64,000 nucleotides of DNA from Streptomyces sp. RKAG290 (GTDB lineage Bacteria > Actinomycetota > Actinomycetes > Streptomycetales > Streptomycetaceae), in the NCBI RefSeq assembly GCF_023701695.1, contig NZ_JAJOZC010000001.1, forward strand, positions 6,261,894-6,325,893, read 5' to 3'. A program made the position numbers and the translations under genes. Under the pieces are notes generated by a model. The model saw only the letters and a program-made list of their open reading frames with translations, did no database searches and had not been told where the DNA came from. Below are positions 53,495 to 62,401 of the stretch, piece by piece. Position 1 is the stretch's first letter. Each line of letters starts with the position of its first letter.

Positions 53495-54928
53495 GTGAGC
53501 AACGGCAACGGCAACAGCGACGTACGGCTCTGGGGCGCCCGCTTCGCCGACGGCCCGGCCGAGGCGCTGGCCAAGCTGTCCGCGTCCGTCCACTTCGACT
53601 GGCGCCTCGCGCCGTACGACATCGCCGGTTCCCGCGCCCATGCGCGCGTCCTCCACAAGGCGGGTCTGCTCACCGCGGACGAGCTGAAGCGGATGACCGC
53701 CGGTCTCGACCAGCTCGAAGCGGATGTCGCCGACGGCTCGTTCACCGGCACCATCGCCGACGAGGACGTCCACACCGCCCTCGAGCGCGGCCTGCTGGAG
53801 CGGCTCGGCCCGGACCTGGGCGGCAAACTGCGGGCCGGACGGTCGCGCAACGACCAGATCGCCACGCTGTTCCGGATGTACCTGCGCGACCACGCCCGGA
53901 TCATCGGCGGCCTCATCGCCGACCTGCAGGACGCCCTGGTCGGCCTCGCCGAGGCCCACCCGGACGTGGCCATGCCCGGCCGTACGCACCTCCAGCACGC
54001 CCAGCCGGTGCTCTTCGCCCATCACATCCTGGCCCATGTGCAGCCCCTGTCCCGGGACGCCGAGCGGCTGCGGCAGTGGGACGAGCGGACCGCCGTGTCG
54101 CCGTACGGCTCGGGCGCGCTCGCCGGTTCGTCCCTCGGCCTCGACCCGGAGGCGGTCGCGGCCGACCTCGGCTTCGAGCGCGGGTCGGTCGGCAACTCCA
54201 TCGACGGCACGGCCTCGCGGGACTTCGTCGCCGAGTTCGCGTTCGTCACCGCGATGATCGGCATCAACCTCTCCCGGATCGCCGAGGAGATCATCATCTG
54301 GAACACGAAGGAGTTCTCCTTCGTCACCCTGCACGACGCCTTCTCCACCGGCTCCTCGATCATGCCGCAGAAGAAGAACCCCGACATCGCCGAACTGGCG
54401 CGGGGCAAGTCGGGTCGGCTCATCGGCAACCTGACCGGGCTGATGGCCACGCTGAAGGCCCTGCCGCTCGCGTACAACCGCGACCTCCAGGAGGACAAGG
54501 AGCCGGTCTTCGACTCCTGCGACCAGCTCGAAGTCCTGCTGCCCGCCTTCACCGGCATGATGGCCACGCTCACCGTCAACCGCGAGCGCATGGAGGAGCT
54601 GGCCCCGGCCGGCTTCTCGCTCGCCACCGACATCGCCGAGTGGCTGGTCAAGCAGGGCGTGCCGTTCCGGGTCGCCCACGAGGTCGCCGGCGAGTGCGTC
54701 AAGGAGTGCGAGCAGCACGGCATCGAACTCGACGAGCTGACCGACGAGCAGTTCGCGAAGATCTCCGAGCACCTCACCCCCGAGGTCCGCACGGTCCTCG
54801 ACGTGGCCGGCGCACTGGCCTCCCGCAACGGCCGCGGCGGCACGGCGCCCTCCGCGGTCGCCGTCCAGCTGGCGGAGGTCAAGGCGGACCTCGCGACTCA
54901 GCACGCCTGGGCGACGGCCCGCAAGTAG
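53495..54928 (+). CDS. argH: Argininosuccinate lyase
   Basis: A 477-residue member of the fumarase/aspartase superfamily releasing arginine and fumarate. N-terminal LWGARFADGPAEAL, DVHTALERGL, the LRAGRSRNDQIATL motif, GRTHLQHAQPV with the catalytic His, and the serine loop TGSSIMPQKKNPDIAELARGK are all intact. GTG at 53495 follows GAGGAG. Confidence 0.96.
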   Translation: MSNGNGNSDVRLWGARFADGPAEALAKLSASVHFDWRLAPYDIAGSRAHARVLHKAGLLTADELKRMTAGLDQLEADVADGSFTGTIADEDVHTALERGLLERLGPDLGGKLRAGRSRNDQIATLFRMYLRDHARIIGGLIADLQDALVGLAEAHPDVAMPGRTHLQHAQPVLFAHHILAHVQPLSRDAERLRQWDERTAVSPYGSGALAGSSLGLDPEAVAADLGFERGSVGNSIDGTASRDFVAEFAFVTAMIGINLSRIAEEIIIWNTKEFSFVTLHDAFSTGSSIMPQKKNPDIAELARGKSGRLIGNLTGLMATLKALPLAYNRDLQEDKEPVFDSCDQLEVLLPAFTGMMATLTVNRERMEELAPAGFSLATDIAEWLVKQGVPFRVAHEVAGECVKECEQHGIELDELTDEQFAKISEHLTPEVRTVLDVAGALASRNGRGGTAPSAVAVQLAEVKADLATQHAWATARK

Positions 54929-55064
54929 CCCGACGGGCATCGCGGGCTACGTTGGTCGCAGGGCCTGTCCGGCGGACCGGTTCCGGGCAGGCGCTGCCGA
55001 CTGCCCGGCGGATCACGGCGGACGGACCCCGGCCGAATTCCGTACCGACCATGAGGAGTCCGCG

Positions 55065-56036
55065 ATGCCGTTCGCCCGACTGGCCACAGCGACCACCCCG
55101 ACCGCCCACATCGGGCTCGGCCTGGCAGCGGTCGGCAGGCCCGGCTACATCAACCTGCACCGCGACCGCGACCTGCCGGACGAGCGCAGCGTCGAAGCGC
55201 TGCGCGCCCGCACGCACGAACTGCTGGACGCCGCCTACGCACAGGGTGTCCGCTACTTCGACGCGGCCCGCTCCTACGGCCGGTCCGAGGAGTTCCTCGC
55301 CGGCTGGCTGGCGGCCAGGCCCGAGGTGCAGGACGTCGTCATCGGGAGCAAGTGGGGCTACACCTACACCGCCGGGTGGACCACCGACGCCGAGGCGCAC
55401 GAGGTCAAGGACCACAGCCTCGGTACGTACGAGCGTCAGCGCGCCGAGACCGCCGCACTGCTCGGTGACCGGCTCGACCTCTACCAGATCCACTCGGTGA
55501 CCGCGGACAGCCCGGCGCTCACCGACAAGGAGCTGCACGCCCGCCTCGCCGCGCTCGCCGCCGAAGGGGTCAGCGTCGGCCTCTCCACCAGCGGACCCGG
55601 ACAGGCCGACGCCATCCGGGCCGCCCTTGCCGTCACGGTCGACGGCACGCCGCTCTTCCGCACGGTCCAGGCCACCTACAACGCGCTGGAGACCTCGGCC
55701 GGACCGGCGCTCGCCGAGGCGCATGACGCCGGGCTCACCGTGATCGTCAAGGAGGCCATGGCCAACGGCCGGCTCGCGGGAACGGAAGCCCCCGCCGTGG
55801 TGCGGGAGATCGCGGCCGAGGAGGGGCTCGGGAGTGACGCGGTCTCCCTCGCGCTGGTGCTGCACCAGCCGTGGGCCGGGGTCGTGCTCTCCGGCGCGGC
55901 GACCGTCGCCCAGCTCTCCGGCAACCTCCACGCGGCCGTCCTCGGCCTCGACGAGGAGCGGCGCGCCCGGCTGGACGCGCTGGTGGAGGAGCCGGAGGCG
56001 TACTGGCGCCACCGTGCGGCGCTGCCGTGGAGCTGA
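55065..56036 (+). CDS. Aldo/keto reductase
   Basis: A 323-residue TIM-barrel NADPH oxidoreductase. The catalytic set is visible: Asp in YFDAARSYG with the Tyr, Lys in IGSKWGYTY, and His in LYQIHSVTADSP. The cofactor end region VLSGAATVAQLSGNL is present. The family reduces aldehydes and ketones of many kinds; no substrate is suggested by neighbours. ATG at 55065 follows AGGAG. Confidence 0.88.
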   Translation: MPFARLATATTPTAHIGLGLAAVGRPGYINLHRDRDLPDERSVEALRARTHELLDAAYAQGVRYFDAARSYGRSEEFLAGWLAARPEVQDVVIGSKWGYTYTAGWTTDAEAHEVKDHSLGTYERQRAETAALLGDRLDLYQIHSVTADSPALTDKELHARLAALAAEGVSVGLSTSGPGQADAIRAALAVTVDGTPLFRTVQATYNALETSAGPALAEAHDAGLTVIVKEAMANGRLAGTEAPAVVREIAAEEGLGSDAVSLALVLHQPWAGVVLSGAATVAQLSGNLHAAVLGLDEERRARLDALVEEPEAYWRHRAALPWS

Positions 56037-56084
56037 GCCGCCCCTGACCACGGATCCGGGCCCGGCGGTCACATCGGACGGGGC

Positions 56085-56162
56085 CGGCGCGCGGGGCGGC
56101 GACTTCGACGCGCTGGTCGCGGTGCTCGACCCGGATGTCGTGACCCGGATCGACGCCGGAGG
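56085..56162 (+). pseudogene. Remnant of an ECF41/SigJ-type sigma factor C-terminal region
   Basis: This short in-frame stretch encodes GGDFDALVAVLDPDVVTRIDAGG, nearly identical to the beginning of the SnoaL-like C-terminal domain of SigJ/ECF41 sigma factors. Nothing upstream encodes sigma regions 2 or 4, and the match ends as the HAD gene begins, so it is a fossil of a lost gene. Confidence 0.5.
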
Positions 56163-56164
56163 GG

Positions 56165-56689
56165 TCAGCCGTCAGCCTGCCGGCCGTCCGCCCACGCGGC
56201 CAGGGCGTCGAAATCGGCCGGCAGGAGCCCGACCCGCGGATCGATCTGGAGCAGCAGGCTCTCGGCGGCCACCCCCTGCCCGGCGACCCACGCGCGGTCC
56301 CGCTCGGTGATCTCGTCGTCGACCCACGCGAACGGCCGCCCGGCGGCGTAGGCCACGACGTACTGCGTCTTCCAGTACGTGCCGTCCGGTGCGCTGCCGT
56401 GCATCGCGGGCCAGTCGATGTACGGCAGCCGGGGCAGCCCGAGATGCGGCCCGATCCACTCGTTCGCCTCGTCCTTCCAGGTCGTCGCCCAGACCAGCTC
56501 GTAGCGGCCGGTCAGCGCGAGCAGCTGCGCACCGTGCCCGTGGTCGAGCAGGACGGGCAGCGGCGGCCCGACGGTCCACCCGGTCGGCCGCATGCGGTGC
56601 CGGGTGTATCCCTCGGGCACCCGTCGGCGGGACAGCGCTGCGTAGGGATTGAGCGGACCGTCGATGTCGATCAGCAGCAGCGGCTTCAT
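56165..56689 (-). CDS. HAD-like domain protein
   Basis: A 174-residue protein beginning KPLLLIDIDGPLNPYAA, which has the DxD nucleophile motif of the HAD fold. It continues with LALTGRYELVWATTWKDEANEW, where threonines occupy the motif II region, and PFAWVDDEITERD, the acidic motif IV. Related actinomycete proteins are annotated as HAD hydrolases or hypothetical. ATG at 56689. Substrate unknown. Confidence 0.78.
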   Translation of the reverse strand: MKPLLLIDIDGPLNPYAALSRRRVPEGYTRHRMRPTGWTVGPPLPVLLDHGHGAQLLALTGRYELVWATTWKDEANEWIGPHLGLPRLPYIDWPAMHGSAPDGTYWKTQYVVAYAAGRPFAWVDDEITERDRAWVAGQGVAAESLLLQIDPRVGLLPADFDALAAWADGRQADG

Positions 56690-56736
56690 GACGCCATGGT
56701 CCCCGCCGCGGACGGGCAGAGCGAGGCTATTTCTGG

Positions 56737-56774
56737 TGAGACAATGATGTCTCAAATGGGTTAGTGTCGTCTCA
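56737..56774. promoter_or_regulatory. TetR operator and leaderless promoter
   Basis: TGAGACA-ATGA-TGTCTCA (56737-56754) is a perfect 7-bp inverted repeat, and a further half GTCTCA lies just before the ATG (the CA joining ATG at 56774). TAGTGT (56762-56767) is spaced as a -10 for transcription from the ATG. The TetR protein encoded next is the obvious binder. Confidence 0.6.
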
Positions 56775-57325
56775 TGACTCTTGATCGTGAGCAGGTGCTG
56801 CGCAGTGCTGCCGCCCTGCTGACCCGTAGGTCGACCGCCACCATGGACGAGGTCGCGAAGGCCGCCGGCATCGGCCGCGCCACCCTGCACCGGCATTTCG
56901 CCGGCCGGGACGCCCTGGTCAGGGCGTTGGAGGAGCTCGGAATCCAGGAGTTCGAGGCGGCGCTCGACGCCGCCGCGCTCGACGAGGGCACATCCGAGGA
57001 GGCGCTGCGCCGGTTCGTCGCGGCCGTCGAGCCGAGCGCCGGGCTGCTCTCCTTCCTGGTGACCGAGAATCAGCTCTTCGAGGGCGACGAGCAGAACGAC
57101 GGCTGGGACCGGCTGGACGCCCGGGTCGCCGCCTTCTTCCGGCGCGGCCAGCAGCGCGGCGAATTCCGCATCGACCTGACCCCCGCCTGGCTGACCGAAG
57201 CGCTCTACGGGCTCATCGGCACCGGCGCGTGGGCCGTCCAGGTGGGCCGGGTGGCCGCACAGGACTTCCAGTACATGATCGTCGAGTTGCTGCTCGGCGG
57301 CGCACGCCGGAGCGTGGAGCAATGA
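56774..57325 (+). CDS. TetR-family regulator of the adjacent MFS exporter
   Basis: A 183-residue repressor with an HTH at about 5-50 (REQVLRSAAALLTRRSTATMDEVAKAAGIGRATLHRHF; note the TLHRHF end of the DNA-contact helix) and a short ligand-binding domain. It is translationally coupled to the MFS gene (ATGA), and the operator lies immediately upstream, the standard layout of a drug-inducible pump. Confidence 0.9.
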   Translation: MTLDREQVLRSAAALLTRRSTATMDEVAKAAGIGRATLHRHFAGRDALVRALEELGIQEFEAALDAAALDEGTSEEALRRFVAAVEPSAGLLSFLVTENQLFEGDEQNDGWDRLDARVAAFFRRGQQRGEFRIDLTPAWLTEALYGLIGTGAWAVQVGRVAAQDFQYMIVELLLGGARRSVEQ

Positions 57326-58869
57326 GCAGCATGGAACAGCAGCCGGAGCCCGCCGCCCCCGAGCTGCACCGCCCCGGCCGGTGGATCGCGCTGTCCGTGC
57401 TCGTCCTCGCCGTGCTGCTGGTGGCCGTCGACGCCACCGTTCTCGGCCTGGCGACACCGTTCCTCAGCGAGGACCTCGAACCCACCGGCACCCAGCTGCT
57501 CTGGATCGGCGACGTCTACTCCTTCGTCATCGCCGGACTCCTGGTCTCCATGGGCAGCCTCGGTGACCGCATCGGCCGCAAGAAACTGCTGCTGTGCGGT
57601 GCCACCGCGTTCGGCGCGGTCTCGGTGCTCAACGCGTACGCGAACTCACCCGAGATGATGATCCTGGCGCGGGCGCTGCTCGGCGTCGCCGGTGCCACGC
57701 TGATGCCGTCCACCCTCGCCCTGATCCGCAACATCTTCCACGACGCGCGCGAGCGGAGCCTCGCCATCGGCATCTGGGGAGCGATGGCCTCGGCGGGCGC
57801 GGCCGTCGGCCCCGTCGTCGGCGGCTTCCTCCTGGAGCACTTCTGGTGGGGCTCGGTCTTCCTGATCAACCTGCCGGTCATGGCCGTGCTCGTCGTGGTC
57901 GGGATCAAGCTGATCCCCGAGTCCAAGAACCCCTCGCCCGGACCGTGGGACCTGGTCAGCGTGGCGCTGTCGCTGGTCGGCATCATCGGGATCGTCTACG
58001 CCATCAAGGAGTTGGCGGCACACGGGGCGAGCTGGGAGGTCGCGGTCGCGGGCATCGGCGGCGTGGCGGCCCTCGTCTGGTTCGTGCGCCGGCAGTTCCG
58101 GCTCCCCGCACCGCTGCTGGACATGCGGCTCTTCCACCACCGGGGCTTCTCCGGCGCCGTGCTCGCCGACCTGCTGACCATCCTCGGCCTCTCCGGGCTG
58201 GTCTTCTTCCTCTCCCAGTTCCTGCAACTGGTCCAGGGGCGCGGACCACTGGAGGCCGGACTCGCCGAACTGCCCGCGGCGATCGGCGCGGTCACCGCGG
58301 GCCTGCTGGCGGGCACGACCGCCCGCCGCTTCTCGGTGCGGTCGGTGGTGTCCGGCGGCCTCGCGGGGATCGGCCTGGCGCTGGCCGCGGTCGCCGCGGT
58401 CCACAAGGACACCTCGTATCCGCTGATCGGCGCCCTCCTCCTGGTCGTCGGCGTCGGCGCGGGCTTCGCCTTCACGGTGACCTCCGACGTGATCCTCTCC
58501 AGCGTCCCGAAGGAGCACGCGGGCTCCGCGTCCGCGGTCTCCGAGACGGCGTACGAGCTCGGCGCCGCCCTGGGTATCGCCCTGCTCGGCTCCATCGTCA
58601 CGGGGGTCTACCAGGACTTCACCTCACCCGCCGGGACCCCGGCCGCCGTCTCGTCGGCCGCCCACGAATCGCTGGGCGGCGCCGTCGAATCCGCCGAGGC
58701 GCTCCCGGAGGCGCAGGCGACCGCCCTGGTCTCCGCCGCCCAGGACGCGTTCGTCGACGGACTGGGGCTCGCCTCGAGCATCGGCGCGGTCGTTCTGCTG
58801 GCGACAGCGGTCGCCGCCTGGTTCCTGCTGCGCGGCGAGGAACTGCAGGAAGGCATCGTGCACGACTGA
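57322..58869 (+). CDS. MFS transporter, DHA2-type multidrug exporter
   Basis: A 515-residue protein with 14 predicted helices. Motif A is GSLGDRIGRKKLLLCG, the drug/proton antiporter motif C region is GAMASAGAAVGPVVGGFLL, and motif D1-like VAVDATVLGLATPFL is near the start. The relatives include SmvA/QacA-like pumps for quaternary amines and antibiotics. Regulated by the coupled TetR gene. A strong terminator follows. Confidence 0.9.
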   Translation: MSSMEQQPEPAAPELHRPGRWIALSVLVLAVLLVAVDATVLGLATPFLSEDLEPTGTQLLWIGDVYSFVIAGLLVSMGSLGDRIGRKKLLLCGATAFGAVSVLNAYANSPEMMILARALLGVAGATLMPSTLALIRNIFHDARERSLAIGIWGAMASAGAAVGPVVGGFLLEHFWWGSVFLINLPVMAVLVVVGIKLIPESKNPSPGPWDLVSVALSLVGIIGIVYAIKELAAHGASWEVAVAGIGGVAALVWFVRRQFRLPAPLLDMRLFHHRGFSGAVLADLLTILGLSGLVFFLSQFLQLVQGRGPLEAGLAELPAAIGAVTAGLLAGTTARRFSVRSVVSGGLAGIGLALAAVAAVHKDTSYPLIGALLLVVGVGAGFAFTVTSDVILSSVPKEHAGSASAVSETAYELGAALGIALLGSIVTGVYQDFTSPAGTPAAVSSAAHESLGGAVESAEALPEAQATALVSAAQDAFVDGLGLASSIGAVVLLATAVAAWFLLRGEELQEGIVHD

Positions 58870-58953
58870 ACCCTCCCCGTCCGGATCGCGGCACCTGTGC
58901 TGATCCGGACGGAAGACCCAGCCACCCCCACCCCCGCCGAACGGGTGGAACGG

Positions 58954-59004
58954 ACATACGGAAGGGCCCGTACCGCCAACCGGGGTACGGGCCCTTCCGT
59001 ATGT
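58954..59004. terminator. Bidirectional terminator after the MFS gene
   Basis: A perfect 21-bp inverted repeat (58954-58974 and 58984-59004) with a 9-base loop between convergent genes, the strongest hairpin in the window. Confidence 0.85.
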
Positions 59005-59031
59005 CGTACGACGCGGGGTCTCCGCGTCCGT

Positions 59032-59703
59032 TCAGGCGGCCTTGGCCTTCGTCGCGTACATGTCCACGTACTCCTGGCCGGACAGCCGCATCACCTCGGC
59101 CATCACGGAGTCGGTCACCGCCCGCAGCACGTAGCGGTCGCGGTCCATGCCCTCGTAGCGCGAGAACTCCATCGGCTCACCGAAACGGACCGTGACCTTG
59201 CCCGGCCGGGGCAGACCGGAGCCGCCCGGCTGCAGCTTGTCCGTGCCGATCATCGCGAACGGCAGCACGGGCGCGCCCGTCATCAGCGTCAGCCGTGCGA
59301 TGCCCGTACGGCCCCGGTACAGCCGGCCGTCGGGGGAGCGGGTGCCCTCCGGGTAGATCGCGAAGGCCTTGCCCTCCTCCAGCACCCGGTGGCCCGTCAT
59401 CAGCGCCGCGACACCACCGCGGCCGCCGTCCCGGTCCACCGGGATCATGCCGACGCCCGTGAAGAACCAGGCCATCAGCCGCCCCTTGAGCCCCTTGCCC
59501 GTGACGTACTCGTCCTTGCCGATGAAGAACACCGGCCGGTCGCAGCAGATCGGCATGATCATCGAGTCGATGAACGTCAGGTGGTTTCCCGCGAGGATCA
59601 CCGGCCCGGATCCCGGAATGTTCTCGATCCCTTCCATCCGCGGACGGAACATCAGGCGCAGGATCGGTCCGAGCACTGCCTTGATGAGTGCGAGACGGGA
59701 CAA
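59032..59703 (-). CDS. 1-acyl-sn-glycerol-3-phosphate acyltransferase (PlsC family)
   Basis: A 223-residue membrane-associated acyltransferase that makes phosphatidate or a related lipid. It has the HX4D motif NHLTFIDS near residue 40, GVGMIPVDRDGG, and FAIYPEGTRSPDGRLYRGRTG. The start is TTG at 59703 with GGAGGAA close upstream on the minus strand; no ATG or GTG fits as well. Confidence 0.9.
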   Translation of the reverse strand: MSRLALIKAVLGPILRLMFRPRMEGIENIPGSGPVILAGNHLTFIDSMIMPICCDRPVFFIGKDEYVTGKGLKGRLMAWFFTGVGMIPVDRDGGRGGVAALMTGHRVLEEGKAFAIYPEGTRSPDGRLYRGRTGIARLTLMTGAPVLPFAMIGTDKLQPGGSGLPRPGKVTVRFGEPMEFSRYEGMDRDRYVLRAVTDSVMAEVMRLSGQEYVDMYATKAKAA

Positions 59704-59835
59704 CGGTTCCTCCGGTGTAGTGGCCGGGCCGGCCGGGACGACGGAATGAGCGGTCCATGCAGGTGAGGACGATACTCGCGGGTACTCCCTGATCGCACAT
59801 CGGGTTCACGCACTGGATACGCAGTGTTGACGTGT

Positions 59836-59857
59836 GTTTGCGCCATGTTCGTCCAGG
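59836..59857 (+). promoter_or_regulatory. Possible PHO box upstream of the GDPD gene
   Basis: GTTTGCGCCAT and GTTCGTCCAGG are two consecutive 11-base units resembling the PhoP direct-repeat consensus (GTTCACC at the start of each unit). TTGACG at 59827-59832 could be a -35. Related Streptomyces glpQ genes are controlled by PhoP, which makes this plausible. Confidence 0.4.
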
Positions 59858-59936
59858 TGCCGCCGTCCGGACCCCCGCGCTGCCTACGCTCGGGCCTCGC
59901 TCGGCAGGTGCCGGACATCACATGCGAGGAGCATTC

Positions 59937-61112
59937 ATGACAGAGCGTGCGCAGGCTGTTCCCGGACGACGGACCGTCATGGGCGTGGGAGCCGCGGTAC
60001 TCGGAACCGCGGCCCTCGGCCTGACCGGGACGGCGCAGGCGGCCGGGAACACCGCCGAGCGGTCCGGCGGACACGGCAGCGGCCACGGTCCCCGCCTCGA
60101 CCTGCCGGTGCCGACCGTCATCGGGCACCGGGGCACCAGCGGATACCGCCCCGAGCACACCCTCGGCTCCTACCAGCTGGCCCTGGACATGGGCGCGCAC
60201 ATCATCGAGCAGGACCTCGTGCCGACCCGGGACGGCCACCTCGTCTGCCGCCACGAGAACGACATCACCGCCACCACCGATGTCTCCGCCCACCCCGAAT
60301 TCGCCAGCCGCAGGACGACGAAGACGGTCGACGGCCTCCCCCTCACCGGCTGGTTCACCGAGGACTTCACGCTCGCCGAACTGAAGACGCTCCGGGCCAC
60401 GGAACGCATCCCGGGCAACCGCCAGAAGAACACCCTGTACGACGGCCGCTGGGAGATCCCCACCTTCGAGGAGGTCCTGCGCTGGGCCGACCGGGAGGGC
60501 CGCAGGCGCGGGAAGCAGGTCTGGCTGTACGTCGAGACCAAGCACCCCACCTACTTCCGCGGCCTCGGCCTCGGCCTGGAGGAGCCGCTCGCCAAGCTGC
60601 TGCGCCGCTACAACCGCCACCGCGCGCAGTCGCCGCTCATCCTCCAGTCCTTCGAACCCAGCAGCATCCAGCGACTGTCCCGGCTTGTCGCCGCCCCGCG
60701 CGTCGTGCTGCTCTCGGGCGCCGGAACACGGCCCTGGGACTTCGTGGCGACCGGTGACCCGCGCACCGTCGACGACCTCGTGAAGCCCGCCGGGCTGAAG
60801 TGGATGGCGTCCTTCGCCCAGGGCATCGGCCCCACCCTGGACCTGATCATCCCCAAGGACGGCTCCGGCAGGCTCACCTCGCCCACCACCCTGGTGGACG
60901 ACGCGCACGCGCAGGGGCTGATCCTGCACCCGTACACGATGCGCAACGAGAACACCTTCCTGCCCGCCGACTTCCGGCGCGGCACGGACCCCAACGCGTA
61001 CGGCGACGCGTTCGGTGCCTTCGCCGCGTACTTCGCCACGGGCATCGACGGGATCTTCTCCGACAACCCGGACACGGCGTTGCTCGCGGCGGCGGACTTC
61101 ACCGCCAAGTAG
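59937..61112 (+). CDS. Secreted glycerophosphodiester phosphodiesterase
   Basis: A 391-residue exported enzyme that hydrolyses glycerophosphodiesters to glycerol-3-phosphate, giving carbon and phosphate. A Tat-type signal (RRTVMGVGAAVLGTAALGLTG) precedes the GDPD TIM barrel. The catalytic set is IGHRGTSGYRPEHTLGSY, IIEQDLVPTRDGHLVCRHEND with the metal-binding Glu/Asp and second His, YVETKHPTYF, LILQSFEPSSIQ and GIDGIFSDNPDTAL. ATG at 59937 follows GCGAGGAGC. It matches GlpQ1-type proteins of streptomycetes. Confidence 0.92.
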   Translation: MTERAQAVPGRRTVMGVGAAVLGTAALGLTGTAQAAGNTAERSGGHGSGHGPRLDLPVPTVIGHRGTSGYRPEHTLGSYQLALDMGAHIIEQDLVPTRDGHLVCRHENDITATTDVSAHPEFASRRTTKTVDGLPLTGWFTEDFTLAELKTLRATERIPGNRQKNTLYDGRWEIPTFEEVLRWADREGRRRGKQVWLYVETKHPTYFRGLGLGLEEPLAKLLRRYNRHRAQSPLILQSFEPSSIQRLSRLVAAPRVVLLSGAGTRPWDFVATGDPRTVDDLVKPAGLKWMASFAQGIGPTLDLIIPKDGSGRLTSPTTLVDDAHAQGLILHPYTMRNENTFLPADFRRGTDPNAYGDAFGAFAAYFATGIDGIFSDNPDTALLAAADFTAK

Positions 61113-61236
61113 CGGGCCCGCCCCGGCCGGTGGCCGCAGGCCGACGCGGTTCCGTCAGCACCCGGCCGGGGCGTGCCCCGGTCGGGTGGCGCTTGCCCGG
61201 TTCGGCAACCGGCGGCCGGTGAAGCGCGTCGGGTGG

Positions 61237-61806
61237 GTGCATGACGCTTCTCGATCTTCCCGCCGTGCTGCCACTCCCGGCCCCGCGGCCGTCGTCCGGA
61301 CCCTGTATCCCCTGGTCAGTGCCGAGGCGAGAGCGGAGGCCGCCGCCGCGGCCACCGGTGCCGCGGTGGACCCCGCCGATCTCGAACAGGCCGTCTGGCT
61401 GCGGCTGCTGGAGCGGCTGGCGGACCAGGGGCCGCCCGAGGACGCCGCCCGCTGGGTGCGGGACACCGTCAGGGGAGAGGCCCGCCGGGCCCGCCGCACT
61501 GCCCGTCACGAACGCCCCTACCTTGACGAGACCGCCCCCGATCCGGCCGGCTGCCCGGAACGGGCGGCCGTCGGCGCCGACGAACGCCGGGCCCTGCGCG
61601 CGGCGGTGGACCGGCTGCCGGGCCGCTGCGCGCGCTTACTGAGCGCCCTGCTCGCGCCCGGTGACCCGACCTACCGGGAAATCGCAGGGGAGTTGGGTAT
61701 GTCACAGGGGAGTTTGGGCCCGATCCGTTCCCGATGCCTTGGATGTCTGCGCAGAATGCTGGCGGCGGAGGTTGTAGCTCCTGAACTGCGGGGAAAGGAG
61801 CGGTAG
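61237..61806 (+). CDS. Small RNA polymerase sigma factor-like protein
   Basis: A 189-residue protein with a reduced sigma-70 layout. A region 2-like segment DLEQAVWLRLLERLADQG lies at about 48-65 and the clear region 4 HTH at about 145-180 (DPTYREIAGELGMSQGSLGPIRSRCLGCLRRML). The start is taken as GTG at 61237, since the frame farther upstream overlaps the GDPD gene. The following GNAT gene begins 8 bases after its stop. The type is conserved in streptomycetes; its signal and regulon are unknown. Confidence 0.75.
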   Translation: MHDASRSSRRAATPGPAAVVRTLYPLVSAEARAEAAAAATGAAVDPADLEQAVWLRLLERLADQGPPEDAARWVRDTVRGEARRARRTARHERPYLDETAPDPAGCPERAAVGADERRALRAAVDRLPGRCARLLSALLAPGDPTYREIAGELGMSQGSLGPIRSRCLGCLRRMLAAEVVAPELRGKER

Positions 61807-61813
61807 ACAACCG

Positions 61814-62347
61814 GTGGATCAGGTGAGCGAGAGGCATGCGCAGATGGGCATGAGCGTGATCATCTCGGCGGCGAGCGCACAGGACGCCGAACAGGTCTTG
61901 AAACTCCAGTACCTCTGTTTTCAGAGCGAGGCGGAGCTGTACGGAAACTACCGGATCGACCCGCTCGTCCAGGCCCTCGACTCGGTGCGAGCCGAGATCG
62001 CCACGGACCTGGTGTTCGTCGCGCGGCTCGGTGACGAGGTCGTCGGCTCGGTACGGGGATCGGCGGACGCGGACGGCACCGGACAGATCGGGCGGCTCTG
62101 TGTCCACCCCAGGCTCCAGGGGCACGGCCTCGGCGCCCGGCTGCTGCGGGCGGCGGAGACCGGACTCGCGGACCAGCGGTCGGCCACCCGCTTCCGCCTG
62201 CACACCGGACACCTCAGCGAAAGCAACCTGCGGCTCTACCGGCGGGAGGGCTACGCCCCGGTGGGCAACGCCACCGGCCAGGACGGCGTCCGGATGATCC
62301 TGCTGGAGAAGGAGGCCTCGGCCCCCGCGTACGTGACCAGCGCCTAG
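61814..62347 (+). CDS. GNAT-family N-acetyltransferase
   Basis: A 177-residue acetyltransferase. Acetyl-CoA-binding motif A is GQIGRLCVHPRLQGHGLGARLLRAAE, followed by the ESNLRLYRREGYAPVG strand. The N-terminal IISAASAQDAEQVLKLQYLCFQSEAELYG is characteristic of one conserved subgroup. GTG at 61814 follows AAGGAG with somewhat long spacing; ATG at 61850 is an alternative. Likely co-transcribed with the sigma-like gene. Confidence 0.85.
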   Translation: MDQVSERHAQMGMSVIISAASAQDAEQVLKLQYLCFQSEAELYGNYRIDPLVQALDSVRAEIATDLVFVARLGDEVVGSVRGSADADGTGQIGRLCVHPRLQGHGLGARLLRAAETGLADQRSATRFRLHTGHLSESNLRLYRREGYAPVGNATGQDGVRMILLEKEASAPAYVTSA

Positions 62348-62401
62348 GGTCTTTCGTCTTTCGGCCCGCGAGCCCGGCCTGTTCCGGACGGGAGGCCCTG
62401 G

